The notes beneath the pieces are model-generated. The model saw nothing but the letters and a program-made list of their open reading frames with translations, had not been told where the DNA came from and did no database searches. A stretch of 64,000 nucleotides of DNA from Virgibacillus halotolerans (GTDB lineage Bacteria > Bacillota > Bacilli > Bacillales > Amphibacillaceae), in NCBI RefSeq assembly GCF_016908515.1, contig NZ_JAFBEA010000001.1, positions 558,001 to 622,000 on the forward strand, in the 5' to 3' direction. Below, piece by piece: positions 26,270 to 36,094 of the stretch; the stretch's first letter is position 1; every line of letters starts with the position of its first letter. The translations under genes and the position numbers were made by a program.

Positions 26270-26995
26270 TTGAGATATACATATATTCGAATAGCGGGGG
26301 TATTCATGTTAACCCTTATTTTAAGTGGATGCCTTTACCCGCAGGATAAATTAGAACAAAATCAATCGCCAAACGAAAGACAATTAGAGCTTGTGCAATC
26401 TGCTGTTGACCAATACAGAGAAGATAAACAAGGTTTGGTACCGATTAAAACAAAAGAAAATGATACACCCATTTTTCAAAAGTATTTAATTGATTTCAGT
26501 GTGTTAAAAGAAAATAATCTAATTGACCAGATCCCGGGAAACGCCTATGAAAAAGGGGGACATTATCAATATACATTATTAACTCCGGAAGATAATCCAC
26601 GCGTAAAATTGATCGATTTGCGGATTACAGAAAAGGTGCGCCGGGTTAATGTACAATTGGATATTTATCGCAACGAGCATATTTATCCGCCATACGGTAA
26701 AGAAATCGCTGATGGAATATACAATATTGATTATAAAAAACTTGGATTTGATAAACCAGTCACCGTTGTAAGTCCATATTCACAGGAGAATTTACCGATT
26801 GTCATGGACGTTGACGGAAAATTATATGTAGATTATCGAATTGACTTAACGGATGCACTGGAAGCATACGAACATGATTATAAAGAAGGAAACGATATTC
26901 GTTATCTTTTAGCAGATAACACACCATTTGTCCCTATCTATTCATTGCCATACACCATTCAAGATGGTGAGCCGGTATTTATGACAGAAAAATAA
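26270..26995 (+). CDS. yphF: Lipoprotein YphF (DUF3939)
   Basis: 241 residues with a lipoprotein signal peptide ending in the lipobox LSGC near residue 21. The mature part contains PepSY-like or cystatin-like segments (VDQYREDKQGLVPIKT; FKDYLVD-type FQKYLIDFSVL) and ends in VPIYSLPY. It matches the B. subtilis yphF product in size and position, between yphE and spoIVA. TTG start after GGGAGGATG. It would be anchored to the outer face of the membrane. Function unknown. Confidence 0.8.
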   Translation: MRYTYIRIAGVFMLTLILSGCLYPQDKLEQNQSPNERQLELVQSAVDQYREDKQGLVPIKTKENDTPIFQKYLIDFSVLKENNLIDQIPGNAYEKGGHYQYTLLTPEDNPRVKLIDLRITEKVRRVNVQLDIYRNEHIYPPYGKEIADGIYNIDYKKLGFDKPVTVVSPYSQENLPIVMDVDGKLYVDYRIDLTDALEAYEHDYKEGNDIRYLLADNTPFVPIYSLPYTIQDGEPVFMTEK

Positions 26996-27018
26996 ATAAG
27001 ATATTTATCATATTCACT

Positions 27019-27057
27019 CCCTTGTAACATATATTGTTGCAAGGGTTTATTTGTTTT
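27019..27057 (+). terminator. Terminator of yphEF
   Basis: CCCTTGTAAC pairs with GTTGCAAGGG, followed by a T-rich run. Confidence 0.8.
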
Positions 27058-27101
27058 TACAACCGATTAGAAAACGTTTTTATCATTTTACACCTATTTA
27101 A

Positions 27102-27132
27102 GGCATATTTTGATAGGACAACATCATAGACT
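27102..27132 (+). promoter_or_regulatory. Sigma-E promoter of spoIVA
   Basis: GGCATATT (27102-27109), a 15-base spacer and CATAGACT (27125-27132), close to the mother-cell sigma-E consensus as I know it (GNCATATT and CATACANT). spoIVA is a classic sigma-E gene. Confidence 0.75.
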
Positions 27133-27193
27133 TGTAATGTTAAATGTTCGTTTTTTATTATGAATTAAAGTACGGAGATCGGGAGGAGATCTT

Positions 27194-28672
27194 TTGGAGA
27201 AAATCGATATTTTTAAAGATATTTCAAAGCGGACGAACGGAGATATTTACCTAGGTATTGTAGGTGCGGTCCGGACTGGTAAATCAACATTCATTAAAAA
27301 ATTTATGGAGTTGATTGTCCTGCCAAATATCGAAGAGGAAAGTGAACGTGCGCGGGCACTTGATGAATTACCACAAAGCGCTGCAGGAAAAACTATTATG
27401 ACGACAGAGCCTAAGTTCATCCCAAATCAAGCCGTCACAGTAAGTGTGGATGAAGGGTTAGATGTAAATGTAAGACTTGTTGATTGTGTAGGGTATGCAG
27501 TTGAAGGTGCAAAAGGATTTGAAGATGAGAATGGTCCGAGAATGATTCATACGCCATGGTATGAGGATTCTATTCCATTTCATGATGCAGCTGAAATCGG
27601 TACAAGGAAGGTCATACAAGAGCATTCAACGATCGGGGTAGTTGTAACAACAGACGGATCAATCGGCGAGATCCCCCGTGCAGATTACGTTGATGCGGAA
27701 GCTCAAGTGATTGATGAACTAAAAGAAGTGGGTAAGCCATTTGTAATGGTGGTTAATTCCGTACGACCTACAAGCCAGGAGGCGGAATTATTACGTCAGG
27801 ATTTAACGGAAAAGTATGACATTCCTGTCTTAGCGATGAGTGTAGAATCCATGTCGGAGCATGATGTCTATAATGTTTTACGAGAAGCACTTTATGAATT
27901 TCCGGTGCTTGAAGTAAATGTGAATCTGCCGAGTTGGGTGATGGTGCTTAATGAAGACCATTGGCTAAGACGGAATTACCAAGAGGCAATACAGTCTACA
28001 GTGAAAAATATTAAAAGGTTACGGGATGTCGATGAAATTGTTGGGGACTTTGGCGAATATGATTATATTGCTAAAGCAAATATAGCTGGTATGGAAATGG
28101 GTGAAGGGGTAGCGGAAATTGATTTGCATGCTCCGGATCACCTGTATGATCAAATTCTAAAAGAAATTGTAGGAGAAGAAATCCGCGGTAAAGATCATTT
28201 ACTGCAATTAATGCAGGATTTCTCCGTTGCTAAACGTGAATATGATCAAGTATCTGGTGCATTACAAATGGTAAAGCAAACCGGGTACGGTGTGGCAGCT
28301 CCTACTTTAGAAGATATGATATTGGATGAGCCGGAAATTATTCGCCAAGGATCCAGATTTGGTGTTCGATTAAAAGCTGTAGCGCCCTCTATTCATATGA
28401 TTAAAGTGGAGGTCGAATCTGAATTTTCTCCAATTATCGGTACAGAGAAACAAAGCGAAGAGCTTGTAAGATATTTAATGCAAGACTTTGAAGCAGACCC
28501 ATTATCGATTTGGGAATCTGATATTTTTGGCAGATCATTAAGTTCGATTGTTAGAGAGGGTATTCAAGCAAAGATTGCATTAATGCCTGAAAATGCAAGA
28601 TACAAGCTAAAAGATACACTGGAACGAATCATTAACGAAGGATCCGGTGGTTTAATCGCAATTATCCTATAG
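27194..28672 (+). CDS. spoIVA: Spore coat morphogenetic ATPase SpoIVA
   Basis: 492 residues, exactly the length of B. subtilis SpoIVA. The N-terminal TRAFAC-type P-loop domain has the Walker A motif GAVRTGKSTF near residue 24 and a sensor/switch region (VRLVDCVGYAVEGA); the middle and C-terminal parts form the polymerising and SpoVM-binding regions. SpoIVA hydrolyses ATP to polymerise into the basement layer of the coat on the outer forespore membrane and is also needed for cortex formation. TTG start after GGGAGGAG. Preceded by a sigma-E promoter. Confidence 0.98.
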   Translation: MEKIDIFKDISKRTNGDIYLGIVGAVRTGKSTFIKKFMELIVLPNIEEESERARALDELPQSAAGKTIMTTEPKFIPNQAVTVSVDEGLDVNVRLVDCVGYAVEGAKGFEDENGPRMIHTPWYEDSIPFHDAAEIGTRKVIQEHSTIGVVVTTDGSIGEIPRADYVDAEAQVIDELKEVGKPFVMVVNSVRPTSQEAELLRQDLTEKYDIPVLAMSVESMSEHDVYNVLREALYEFPVLEVNVNLPSWVMVLNEDHWLRRNYQEAIQSTVKNIKRLRDVDEIVGDFGEYDYIAKANIAGMEMGEGVAEIDLHAPDHLYDQILKEIVGEEIRGKDHLLQLMQDFSVAKREYDQVSGALQMVKQTGYGVAAPTLEDMILDEPEIIRQGSRFGVRLKAVAPSIHMIKVEVESEFSPIIGTEKQSEELVRYLMQDFEADPLSIWESDIFGRSLSSIVREGIQAKIALMPENARYKLKDTLERIINEGSGGLIAIIL

Positions 28673-28692
28673 CAGCTTTAACAAGCTGCTTT
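28671..28692 (+). terminator. Terminator of spoIVA
   Basis: AGCAGCTT-TAAC-AAGCTGCT followed by a few T; a second hairpin (AATAACTCT / GAGGGTTATT, 28719-28746) lies downstream. Confidence 0.7.
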
Positions 28693-29105
28693 ATGGATTT
28701 TATTTTATAGATTCGTCTAATAACTCTCTGACTCACGAGGGTTATTTGTCGTTTTAAAAACTTTTTATGAAACGGCAGGAATTAACGCTTACATGTCGTA
28801 TAACTATTAATGTGGCGTTACCAGCTTATACTAACCGTTTTTAAACATTGATTAACAATTATATTTTTTCCAAAAGATTAACTTTTTGTCCTGTTTTAAG
28901 CGGTATTTTAGCTTTTTTAACAAAAAATGCGGAAAAAATGGTAGTTATTGTTGAATTTTGTAGCAAACTCGGTTAATATAAGCCATGTCATCTAATGATT
29001 CGGGTGGCTACAACGTATAAATATAGGCAATTTGGTAAACAAATGGTTATAAGTTAATTATTTGTTCCGATGTCGATTGAAACTATTTGGGAGGAGGTGA
29101 ATGTC
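28693..29105 (+). promoter_or_regulatory. hbs promoter region and long leader
   Basis: No gene seen in 413 bp. TTGAAT (28951-28956), a 17-base spacer and TAATAT (28974-28979) form a good sigma-A promoter, giving a leader of about 120 bases. The stretch before it is very A/T-rich. Confidence 0.6.
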
Positions 29106-29378
29106 ATGAACAAAACAGACTTGATAAATGCAGTAGCAGAAAAAAGCGAGCTTTCTAAAAAAGACGCAACAAAAGCTGTTGATGCAGTATTTGAATCTAT
29201 CATGGATTCACTTAAACAAGGTGAAAAAGTACAATTAATCGGATTTGGTAACTTTGAAGTACGTGAGCGTTCAGCTCGTAAAGGCCGTAATCCGCAAACT
29301 GGAGAAGAAATTCAAATTCCAGCTAGTAAAGTCCCTGCATTCAAAGCAGGTAAAGCCCTTAAAGATAGCGTAAAATAA
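29106..29378 (+). CDS. hbs: DNA-binding protein HU (HBsu)
   Basis: 90 residues, start [25 protein letters not shown], with the DNA-binding beta-arm [20 protein letters not shown]; a typical HU homodimer that compacts and bends chromosomal DNA. I chose ATG 29106 from the family N-terminus; GGAGGAGGTG lies upstream, and an in-frame start at 29070 would precede that site. Position between spoIVA and mtrB is conserved. Strong ribosome site and terminator fit high expression. Confidence 0.98.
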   Translation: MNKTDLINAVAEKSELSKKDATKAVDAVFESIMDSLKQGEKVQLIGFGNFEVRERSARKGRNPQTGEEIQIPASKVPAFKAGKALKDSVK

Positions 29379-29404
29379 ATATTATTTTACATAGGGTTTA
29401 TTTA

Positions 29405-29436
29405 AAAGGGTACGTTAAACGCGTACCCTTTTTTTT
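29405..29436 (+). terminator. Terminator of hbs
   Basis: AAAAGGGTACG pairs with CGTACCCTTTT, followed by T. Confidence 0.92.
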
Positions 29437-29472
29437 CACTGTAAATAATAAATACAGCACTGTAAATAATAA
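29437..29472 (+). repeat. 15-bp direct repeat before mtrB
   Basis: CACTGTAAATAATAA occurs at 29437-29451 and again at 29458-29472, period 21. The second copy ends six bases before the AGGAGG of mtrB. Confidence 0.6.
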
Positions 29473-29487
29473 GCAGGAGGTAAGGTA

Positions 29488-29712
29488 ATGGACAAACAAG
29501 ATCCGAAAACAGACTTTTTTGTTGTTAAAGCATTAGAAGATGGTGTGAATGTGATCGGTTTAACAAGAGGAACTGACACCCGTTTCCATCATTCAGAAAA
29601 GCTGGATAAAGATGAAGTGATGATTGCACAATTTACCGAACATACCTCTGCAGTAAAAGTGCGAGGAAAAGCGATTATTCAAACAAGTCATGGTCAATTA
29701 GACAATAAATAA
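29488..29712 (+). CDS. mtrB: Tryptophan RNA-binding attenuation protein TRAP
   Basis: 74 residues. The diagnostic TRAP sequence is intact: [33 protein letters not shown] followed by [16 protein letters not shown], including the Lys and Arg residues that contact GAG/UAG triplets and the Thr and Gly residues of the tryptophan pocket. The protein forms an 11-mer ring that, with tryptophan bound, wraps trp leader RNA and blocks transcription or translation. In B. subtilis folE (mtrA) precedes it in an operon; here hbs does, and no folE is seen. No trp genes lie in the aromatic cluster of this window, so targets must be elsewhere. Confidence 0.97.
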   Translation: MDKQDPKTDFFVVKALEDGVNVIGLTRGTDTRFHHSEKLDKDEVMIAQFTEHTSAVKVRGKAIIQTSHGQLDNK

Positions 29713-29774
29713 CACCGGTTGTTTGATGGATCGTTTGCTGCCGGTATTCTTAATTATGGATCATACATAAATTA

Positions 29775-29783
29775 TGCTATAAT
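29775..29783 (+). promoter_or_regulatory. Extended -10 promoter element before hepS
   Basis: TGCTATAAT, an extended -10 with perfect TATAAT, 46 bases before the hepS start; no clear -35. Confidence 0.45.
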
Positions 29784-29828
29784 GACTACAGTAATTATTG
29801 AATCAATGAAAGGGATCAGGTGATTTCT

Positions 29829-30620
29829 TTGAATACATCTACCATGGAAATTCGACACCTAAAAGCGCGAATTGAAGACAAAATATACCATTCATACCTG
29901 AAAAAATATATACCAAAACCTGTGATTGATGAAGAAAAGCTGATCATTTTAGCTGCAATTATTAATAATACACATTTATCCACTATCCAGAAGGAACAAT
30001 ATATTATTACAACGATGCTTGTGCAAGTTGCTCTAGATACACATGAACTGGTGCCAGTATCAAATGACCCCAATGAAAGTAATGAACTTATTCTTTCAAA
30101 ACAGTTGAGTGTTTTGGCAGGTGATTATTTTAGTGGGTTATATTACTTACTGCTGGCGGAAATTGAAGACTTTGATCTTATTCATATATTAGCATCAGCC
30201 ATCAAAGAGATAAATGAAAACAAAATGAAGTTATATTATAACGAAATAAATTCACTGCGCGATCACATTCAAATCTTGGGTAAAATTGAATCCTTATTGA
30301 TCCTCCATGTTGCCGATTATGTAAAAGACGTAACGATGGCTCGAATAGCAGAAGAGTGGGTCATGATGAATAGATTATGCCAGGAAAAAAGCAAAATGAA
30401 CAACAATGATTTTTCTTCATTATTATCCAAAGAGTTAAACGTGGATACGATGTATGAAACGTTGTTGCATACGGTTGACGATGTAATCAAATTAAACGCG
30501 ATTCACGTAGATAAAATGCTGGTAAAACTTCCTGCCTCACAGGTAGCATTCAAAGTACATGCTAATGTAAAATTAAAAGCGTTGCTATATAATTGCACAA
30601 CGATAGCGGAAGAAGGGTGA
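29829..30620 (+). CDS. hepS: Heptaprenyl diphosphate synthase component I
   Basis: About 263 residues, helical, without the DDxxD motifs of a prenyl synthase, as expected for the small subunit. The N-terminal region (RHLKARIEDKIYHSYLKKYI) and context identify it as HepS (GerCA). It pairs with HepT to make the C35 chain of menaquinone-7. TTG 29829 fits the ribosome site AGGTGAT; GTG 29820 overlaps that site and is less likely. The order hepS-menH-hepT is the standard Bacillus gerC operon. Confidence 0.9.
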   Translation: MNTSTMEIRHLKARIEDKIYHSYLKKYIPKPVIDEEKLIILAAIINNTHLSTIQKEQYIITTMLVQVALDTHELVPVSNDPNESNELILSKQLSVLAGDYFSGLYYLLLAEIEDFDLIHILASAIKEINENKMKLYYNEINSLRDHIQILGKIESLLILHVADYVKDVTMARIAEEWVMMNRLCQEKSKMNNNDFSSLLSKELNVDTMYETLLHTVDDVIKLNAIHVDKMLVKLPASQVAFKVHANVKLKALLYNCTTIAEEG

Positions 30621-30623
30621 AGA

Positions 30624-31334
30624 ATGCCTGAACAATCAAAAGAGGAACGTGTTCATCACGTTTTCGAAAAAATATATACGAAATATGACACGATGAATTC
30701 TATCATCTCATTTCAACGTCATAAGGCATGGCGTAAAGATGTAATGAAACGTATGCAAGTAATAGAGGGATCAAAAGCACTTGATGTGTGCTGTGGTACT
30801 GGGGATTGGTCTTTAGCACTTGCAGATGCGGTTGGTACAGATGGAGAGATAACCGGGTTGGACTTCAGTGAGAACATGCTATCCGTTGCTATCAATAAAA
30901 AGCAGGAATTGAATCTACCTCAACTGCGCTTCCTTCATGGTAATGCGATGAATCTACCTTTTGAAGACAATACCTTTGATTGTGTCACCATAGGATTTGG
31001 TTTGCGCAATGTCCCTGATTATAAGACTGTATTAAGAGAAATGCACCGCGTTGTTAAACCAGGTGGGAAAGTTGTTTGTCTGGAAACATCTCAACCAACG
31101 TTAAGTGGATATCGGCAATTATACTATTTTTACTTTAAATTCATTATGCCGCTGATCGGCAGAATGTTTGCAAAAAGCTATAAAGAATATGCATGGTTAC
31201 ACGAATCTGCAAAGGACTTTCCAAATAAAAGAGAGCTCAAGCAAATGTTCCATGATGCGGGCTTTTCACTTGTCCAAGTAAAAAGCTATACTGGTGGAGT
31301 TGCAGCAATGCATATGGGCTTTAAAACATCATAA
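30624..31334 (+). CDS. menH: Demethylmenaquinone methyltransferase
   Basis: 236 residues, class I SAM-dependent methyltransferase of the UbiE/MenG family. SAM motif I is [15 protein letters not shown] near residue 50; family signatures are [10 protein letters not shown] near the N-terminus and [10 protein letters not shown] and LETSQP in the middle. It methylates demethylmenaquinone in the last step of menaquinone synthesis. Known as menH, menG or gerCB in different strains. It sits 3 bp after hepS and 36 bp before hepT. Confidence 0.97.
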   Translation: MPEQSKEERVHHVFEKIYTKYDTMNSIISFQRHKAWRKDVMKRMQVIEGSKALDVCCGTGDWSLALADAVGTDGEITGLDFSENMLSVAINKKQELNLPQLRFLHGNAMNLPFEDNTFDCVTIGFGLRNVPDYKTVLREMHRVVKPGGKVVCLETSQPTLSGYRQLYYFYFKFIMPLIGRMFAKSYKEYAWLHESAKDFPNKRELKQMFHDAGFSLVQVKSYTGGVAAMHMGFKTS

Positions 31335-31370
31335 CAGACAGACACTAATTATTTTATAAAGGTGACACAC

Positions 31371-32342
31371 ATGAAACTTGCTAAAACATATGGGTATTTA
31401 AAAAAAGACTTAAATATAATTGAAGATGCTTTAAATCAGATGATTCAAGCTGAACATCCCGTATTGCGTGAAGCATCAACCGAATTACTCGAGGCTGGAG
31501 GGAAGCGAATTCGTCCTATCTTTGTTTTGTTGTCTGGACAGATCGGGAACTTTGATATGGAAAGAATTAAAACAGTAGCAGTTTCACTTGAATTAATACA
31601 TATGGCAACACTCGTCCATGATGATGTGATAGATGATGCAGCAATCCGCAGGGGTAAGCCAACAATTAAAAAATTGTATGGAAACCGTGTGGCGATGTAT
31701 ACAGGCGATTACATTTTAGCACGGGCATTGGAAGAAATAACTACTTTAAAAGAAGCCAAGGTGCATCGTTTACTATCAAAAACGATCGTTGAAGTATGTA
31801 TCGGGGAAATTGAACAAATCAAAGATAAATTTAAATGGGATCAGCAACTCAGAGACTATTTACGCAGAATCAAACGTAAGACTGCCCTGTTAATCGCAAC
31901 CAGCTGTAAATTAGGTGCAATTGTGACCGGTGTAGAAGATAAGTATGCGAATAAACTATATCAATATGGCTATTATATTGGTATGTCCTACCAAATTATC
32001 GACGATATCCTTGATTTTACTTCTTCAGCAAAACAATTGGGCAAACCAGCAGGAAATGATTTATTACAAGGAAATATTACGCTGCCGGTACTTTATGCAA
32101 TGAAGGATCAGACTTTCAATACATTGCTAAGAGAAACATTTGCTGACCCGGAACATGTTCGTGAAGAAAGTATGGAAAAGCTGCTTCGTGCACTACAACA
32201 AACAGATGCAATCGAACAATCCTATCATCTCAGTGACTTGTATTTGCAAAAAGCCTTACAGGTTCTGGATGATCTACCGAATTCTAAGGCAAAACAAACA
32301 TTGCAGGACATTGCCACCTATATTGGCAAAAGACGGTCTTAA
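31371..32342 (+). CDS. hepT: Heptaprenyl diphosphate synthase component II
   Basis: 323 residues, a trans-prenyltransferase. First aspartate-rich motif LVHDDVIDDA, second QIIDDILDF, plus GGKRIRP and the GNDLLQGNITLPVLYA segment that binds the substrate pyrophosphate. It elongates farnesyl diphosphate with four isopentenyl units when complexed with HepS. ATG 31371 follows AGGTGA at five or six bases; a GTG nine bases upstream lies within that ribosome site. Confidence 0.97.
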   Translation: MKLAKTYGYLKKDLNIIEDALNQMIQAEHPVLREASTELLEAGGKRIRPIFVLLSGQIGNFDMERIKTVAVSLELIHMATLVHDDVIDDAAIRRGKPTIKKLYGNRVAMYTGDYILARALEEITTLKEAKVHRLLSKTIVEVCIGEIEQIKDKFKWDQQLRDYLRRIKRKTALLIATSCKLGAIVTGVEDKYANKLYQYGYYIGMSYQIIDDILDFTSSAKQLGKPAGNDLLQGNITLPVLYAMKDQTFNTLLRETFADPEHVREESMEKLLRALQQTDAIEQSYHLSDLYLQKALQVLDDLPNSKAKQTLQDIATYIGKRRS

Positions 32343-32347
32343 TTCAA

Positions 32348-32376
32348 TTGTTTTTTTGTGCAGAATTTGATACTAT
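32348..32376 (+). promoter_or_regulatory. Probable promoter of ndk
   Basis: TTGTTT (32348-32353), 17 bases, TACTAT (32371-32376), about 45 bases before the start codon. Confidence 0.4.
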
Positions 32377-32421
32377 TTTAACGGTGAACAAAAATTACAT
32401 AATACATGAAGAGGTGTACCA

Positions 32422-32868
32422 ATGGAAAAGACATTTTTAATGATTAAACCGGATGGCGTACAACGCAATCTAGTAGGGGAAATTGTAAAACGTTTTGAAG
32501 CAAAGGGTTTTAAACTAGCAGGTGCGAAACTGATGGTTATCTCAGATGATTTAGCGAAAAATCATTATGCAGAACATAAAGAAAGACCTTTCTTTGGAGA
32601 ACTGGTTGAATTTATAACTTCCGGACCTGTGTTTGCAATGGTATGGGAAGGTGAAAAAGTAATAACAACTGCACGTGATATGATGGGTAAAACGAACCCT
32701 CTAGAAGCGGCTTCAGGAACAGTGCGCGGTGATTTCGGAATGACGGTAGGGAAAAACATTATTCACGGATCAGATTCTGCGGAGAGTGCAGCGCGTGAAA
32801 TTGGTTTATTCTTTAATGAAAGTGAAATTACAAACTATACAAAACAGGATAGTGCCTGGATTTACTAA
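32422..32868 (+). CDS. ndk: Nucleoside diphosphate kinase
   Basis: 148 residues. Starts [21 protein letters not shown] and carries the phospho-histidine site NIIHGSDS near residue 115, with the ATP-binding Arg/Thr residues in [14 protein letters not shown]. It transfers the gamma phosphate between nucleoside triphosphates and diphosphates through a phosphohistidine. Full length. Ribosome site GAGGTG, own promoter and terminator; position between hepT and cheR as in B. subtilis. Confidence 0.98.
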   Translation: MEKTFLMIKPDGVQRNLVGEIVKRFEAKGFKLAGAKLMVISDDLAKNHYAEHKERPFFGELVEFITSGPVFAMVWEGEKVITTARDMMGKTNPLEAASGTVRGDFGMTVGKNIIHGSDSAESAAREIGLFFNESEITNYTKQDSAWIY

Positions 32869-32881
32869 ACCATAAGTTAGT

Positions 32882-32914
32882 AACCTCCGTTATCAATTAA
32901 CGGAGGTTTTTCTC
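32882..32914 (+). terminator. Terminator of ndk
   Basis: AACCTCCGTTA-TCAAT-TAACGGAGGTTTTT; a strong intrinsic terminator. Confidence 0.92.
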
Positions 32915-32942
32915 TAACTTCCAGCTGATAAGGAGAAGAAAA

Positions 32943-33713
32943 ATGCCCGAATACATCGATTTCATTTCTCGAATTAAATTAAAATTAGGGATCGATTTAA
33001 ATTTATATAAAGAAACACAAATGAGGCGCCGAATTACTACATTAAGAAATAAACGAGGGTATCCTGATTTTTCATCCTATTTCACTGCTTTGACCACTGA
33101 GGAAACTTTATTACAAGAGTTCCTAGATCGGTTGACCATCAATGTTACAGAGTTTTATCGGAACCCAAAAAGATGGGATATATTGCAAAAAAGGATACTT
33201 CCGTTATTAACCAAACAAAATAAGCAGATGACAATTTGGAGTGCGGCTTGTTCAACAGGAGAAGAGCCTTATAGTCTGGCGATCATGATGAAAGAAAATT
33301 TTCCGAATATTGCATGTCGAATTATCGCAACAGATTTGGATGAAAATGTATTAAAAAAGGCTAAGCAAGGTACATATCAAGCACAGGCGCTCAGAGAGTT
33401 GCCCCCAACTATAAAAAAGAAATACTTTGCTGAACAACAGGGAATGTATAAGATCAAAGATACATTGAAAGAAATGATTCGTTTCAAGCAACATAATTTG
33501 CTCGCGGATGCTTATCCAAGTGATGTTGATTTAATCGTATGCCGGAATGTGCTTATTTATTTCACAGATGATGCCAAGGCAATTATCTATCATCGTATGG
33601 GAAAAGCGCTTCGCCAGAGCGGGGTTTTATTTGTTGGCAGCACAGAACAAATATTTAGTCCGACAAACTATAATTTGGATTTGATTGAAACGTTCTTTTA
33701 CCAAAAGGTCTGA
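32943..33713 (+). CDS. cheR: Chemotaxis protein methyltransferase CheR
   Basis: 256 residues: the N-terminal helical CheR domain (about 1-70) and the SAM-binding domain with IWSAACSTGEEPYSLAI near residue 100 and LIVCRNVLIYF near 200. It methylates glutamates of chemoreceptors. The only chemotaxis gene in the window; its place between ndk and aroF is the ancestral Bacillus location. Ribosome site AAGGAGAAG. Its presence suggests a motile organism. Confidence 0.96.
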   Translation: MPEYIDFISRIKLKLGIDLNLYKETQMRRRITTLRNKRGYPDFSSYFTALTTEETLLQEFLDRLTINVTEFYRNPKRWDILQKRILPLLTKQNKQMTIWSAACSTGEEPYSLAIMMKENFPNIACRIIATDLDENVLKKAKQGTYQAQALRELPPTIKKKYFAEQQGMYKIKDTLKEMIRFKQHNLLADAYPSDVDLIVCRNVLIYFTDDAKAIIYHRMGKALRQSGVLFVGSTEQIFSPTNYNLDLIETFFYQKV

Positions 33714-33851
33714 ATTAAATAGGATCATCTTGTTTTAATGTATAGATTTTAATTTTTTTCATAGATTTTCACCAAAAACAAAAACAAATATGATATAGTA
33801 ATGAGAAAAACTTTGTAACAATTTAAAAAGTCTAATAAAGGAGAATGTTCA

Positions 33852-35021
33852 TTGCGCTACTTAACTGCAGGTGAATCACATGGGAAGCAACTAACAACTA
33901 TCATTGAAGGGATTCCGGCTCGAATGCCCCTTTTGAAAGAAGACATTAACGACTCTTTATTACGTAGGCAAAAGGGCCATGGCAGAGGCAAGCGGATGCA
34001 AATTGAAAAGGATCTTGTCGATATTACAAGTGGTGTCAGACATGGTTCTACACTAGGTTCTCCTATCTCCCTCGTTGTACATAATGATGATTTCAAGCAT
34101 TGGATCGATATTATGGGAGAAGATCCAATCGAGGAAGACAAGGAAATTAGACGTGTTGTCTCCAGACCAAGACCTGGACATGCAGATCTAAACGGTGCAA
34201 TTAAGTATGGTCACCGGGATATGCGTAACGTGTTGGAAAGATCATCTGCCCGCGAAACAACTGTACGTGTAGCGGCAGGAGCTGTCGCCAAAACATTATT
34301 AAAGCAATTAGGCATCGAGGTTTGTGGCTATGTAAAAGAAATTGGTGGAATCCGCGCTACCGAAATCAATTCTCTCTCTATGGATGAACGTAAAACGATT
34401 TCTGAGGCATCACCTGTGCGTACGCTGGATAAAGATGCGGAAAAAGAAATGATGGACGCGATTGACCAAGCGAAAAAAGAAGGTGACTCTATCGGAGGCG
34501 TAACTGAAGTATATGTTGAAGGCATGCCTGCCGGTGTTGGTTCTTATGTACATTATGACCGTAAACTGGACAGTAAACTAGCTGGAGCTGTGATGAGTAT
34601 TAATGCATATAAAGGCGTCGAAATTGGGCTTGGATTCGAAACAGCAAGAAGAAACGGTAGTCAGGTACATGACGAAATCGCCTGGAATGAAACAGATGGT
34701 TATTACCGAACAACAAATCGATTAGGTGGTTTTGAGGGTGGAATGACTACAGGCATGCCAATTGTCATTAAAGGTGTTATGAAGCCTATACCTACTTTAA
34801 TGCTTAAACCCCTACAAAGTGTCGATATTGAAACGAAAGAGCCTTTTAAAGCAACAGTGGAGCGATCTGATGCATGTGCAGTTCCTGCAGCTGCAGTTGT
34901 GATGGAGCATGTTGTTGCATTCGAACTGGCAAAAGCAATCACCGAACAATTTCCAAGTGATCAATTTCCGGCATTGCAAAAGGCAATCGCCGATTATCGT
35001 GAAGAAATCAGGTGTTTTTAG
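33852..35021 (+). CDS. aroF: Chorismate synthase
   Basis: 389 residues. Signatures [28 protein letters not shown], the FMN-binding [30 protein letters not shown] and a C-terminal [13 protein letters not shown]. It converts EPSP to chorismate using reduced FMN. Named aroF in Bacillus (aroC in E. coli). TTG start six bases after GGAGAATG. First gene of the aromatic supra-operon; the stop overlaps the aroB start by one base. Confidence 0.98.
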   Translation: MRYLTAGESHGKQLTTIIEGIPARMPLLKEDINDSLLRRQKGHGRGKRMQIEKDLVDITSGVRHGSTLGSPISLVVHNDDFKHWIDIMGEDPIEEDKEIRRVVSRPRPGHADLNGAIKYGHRDMRNVLERSSARETTVRVAAGAVAKTLLKQLGIEVCGYVKEIGGIRATEINSLSMDERKTISEASPVRTLDKDAEKEMMDAIDQAKKEGDSIGGVTEVYVEGMPAGVGSYVHYDRKLDSKLAGAVMSINAYKGVEIGLGFETARRNGSQVHDEIAWNETDGYYRTTNRLGGFEGGMTTGMPIVIKGVMKPIPTLMLKPLQSVDIETKEPFKATVERSDACAVPAAAVVMEHVVAFELAKAITEQFPSDQFPALQKAIADYREEIRCF

Positions 35022-36094
35022 TGGAAGAAATTCAGGTACATGCCTCATCACATACGTATCCTATTTTTATCGGGGCAGATATCCGGTTTCAGCTCGATCA
35101 ATTATTGACTAAGAAATATGCTTCCATATTAATTATTTCAGATGATGTGGTTGCTGATTTGTATTTGGCCGATATCATAGAAACGCTATCTGCAGATCAT
35201 GTTTACCATTCGATCATATCAAGTGGAGAGCAATCCAAAAATGTGAAGGCATTTTATCAATTACATACAGATGCAATCACATATGGATTGGATCGTCAAT
35301 CTTTGATTGTAGCACTTGGCGGTGGTGTGGTTGGAGACCTGGCAGGATTTGTTGCAGCGACATATATGCGGGGAATTGATTATGTTCAAATTCCGACAAC
35401 CATACTTGCTCACGATAGTAGTGTTGGAGGAAAAGTTGCCATAAACCATGAATCAGGTAAAAATTTAATTGGCAGTTTCTATCCACCAAAAGCGGTCGTT
35501 TATGATATAGCAACACTTCATAGCTTAACAGCGAAAGAAATTCGTTCCGGCTACGCGGAATTGATCAAAGAAGCTTTAATTGCAGATAAGGACTTTTTTA
35601 ATAAAGTTATTCAAACTAAACTGGACACTATTACAAATGAGCAGCTACAAGAACATTTGCGTTCAGGTATTGATATTAAAGCTGCTATCGTAGAGATCGA
35701 CGAAAGGGAAGCTGGCGTCCGAATGCATTTGAATTTGGGTCATACGCTGGGACACGCCATTGAAGCAGAATTAGGGTATGGCAGTCTGACACACGGAGAA
35801 GCCGTGGCAATTGGCTTATTATTTTCACTTTATCTAAGTGAAAAAATCTTTTCCGTTAAATTACCATATGGTGCTTTATTCAATTGGTTAAAAGCGAACA
35901 ACTATCCAATGGATGTATCTTCTTTTGATGAAGATGCACTCATTCACAAAATGAAATCTGATAAAAAAACGATTGATAAGAAAATCCAAATGGTTTTATT
36001 AAAAGATGTCGGCGTGCCGATTGTTAAAGAAGTAGCAGAACTGGATCTCAAAATCTATTTAAAATCATTTATTAGAAAGATGGTGAACGCATGA
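35021..36094 (+). CDS. aroB: 3-dehydroquinate synthase
   Basis: 357 residues. NAD-binding signature ALGGGVVGDLAGFVAATYMRG, then QIPTTILAHDSSVGGKVAINH and the metal-binding residues in GYAELIKEA, LNLGHTLGHAIE and LTHGEAVAIG. It closes DAHP to dehydroquinate, second step of the shikimate pathway. GTG 35021 (overlapping the aroF TAG) has AGGTG six bases upstream and gives the family N-terminus; GTG 35012 is inside the ribosome site. Overlaps aroH by four bases (ATGA). Confidence 0.97.
   Translation: MEEIQVHASSHTYPIFIGADIRFQLDQLLTKKYASILIISDDVVADLYLADIIETLSADHVYHSIISSGEQSKNVKAFYQLHTDAITYGLDRQSLIVALGGGVVGDLAGFVAATYMRGIDYVQIPTTILAHDSSVGGKVAINHESGKNLIGSFYPPKAVVYDIATLHSLTAKEIRSGYAELIKEALIADKDFFNKVIQTKLDTITNEQLQEHLRSGIDIKAAIVEIDEREAGVRMHLNLGHTLGHAIEAELGYGSLTHGEAVAIGLLFSLYLSEKIFSVKLPYGALFNWLKANNYPMDVSSFDEDALIHKMKSDKKTIDKKIQMVLLKDVGVPIVKEVAELDLKIYLKSFIRKMVNA

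Noticed and set aside
29437-29472. Two-copy direct repeat as the start of a CRISPR array
   Set aside because: Only two 15-bp copies with a 6-bp gap, A/T-rich; no array and no cas genes.
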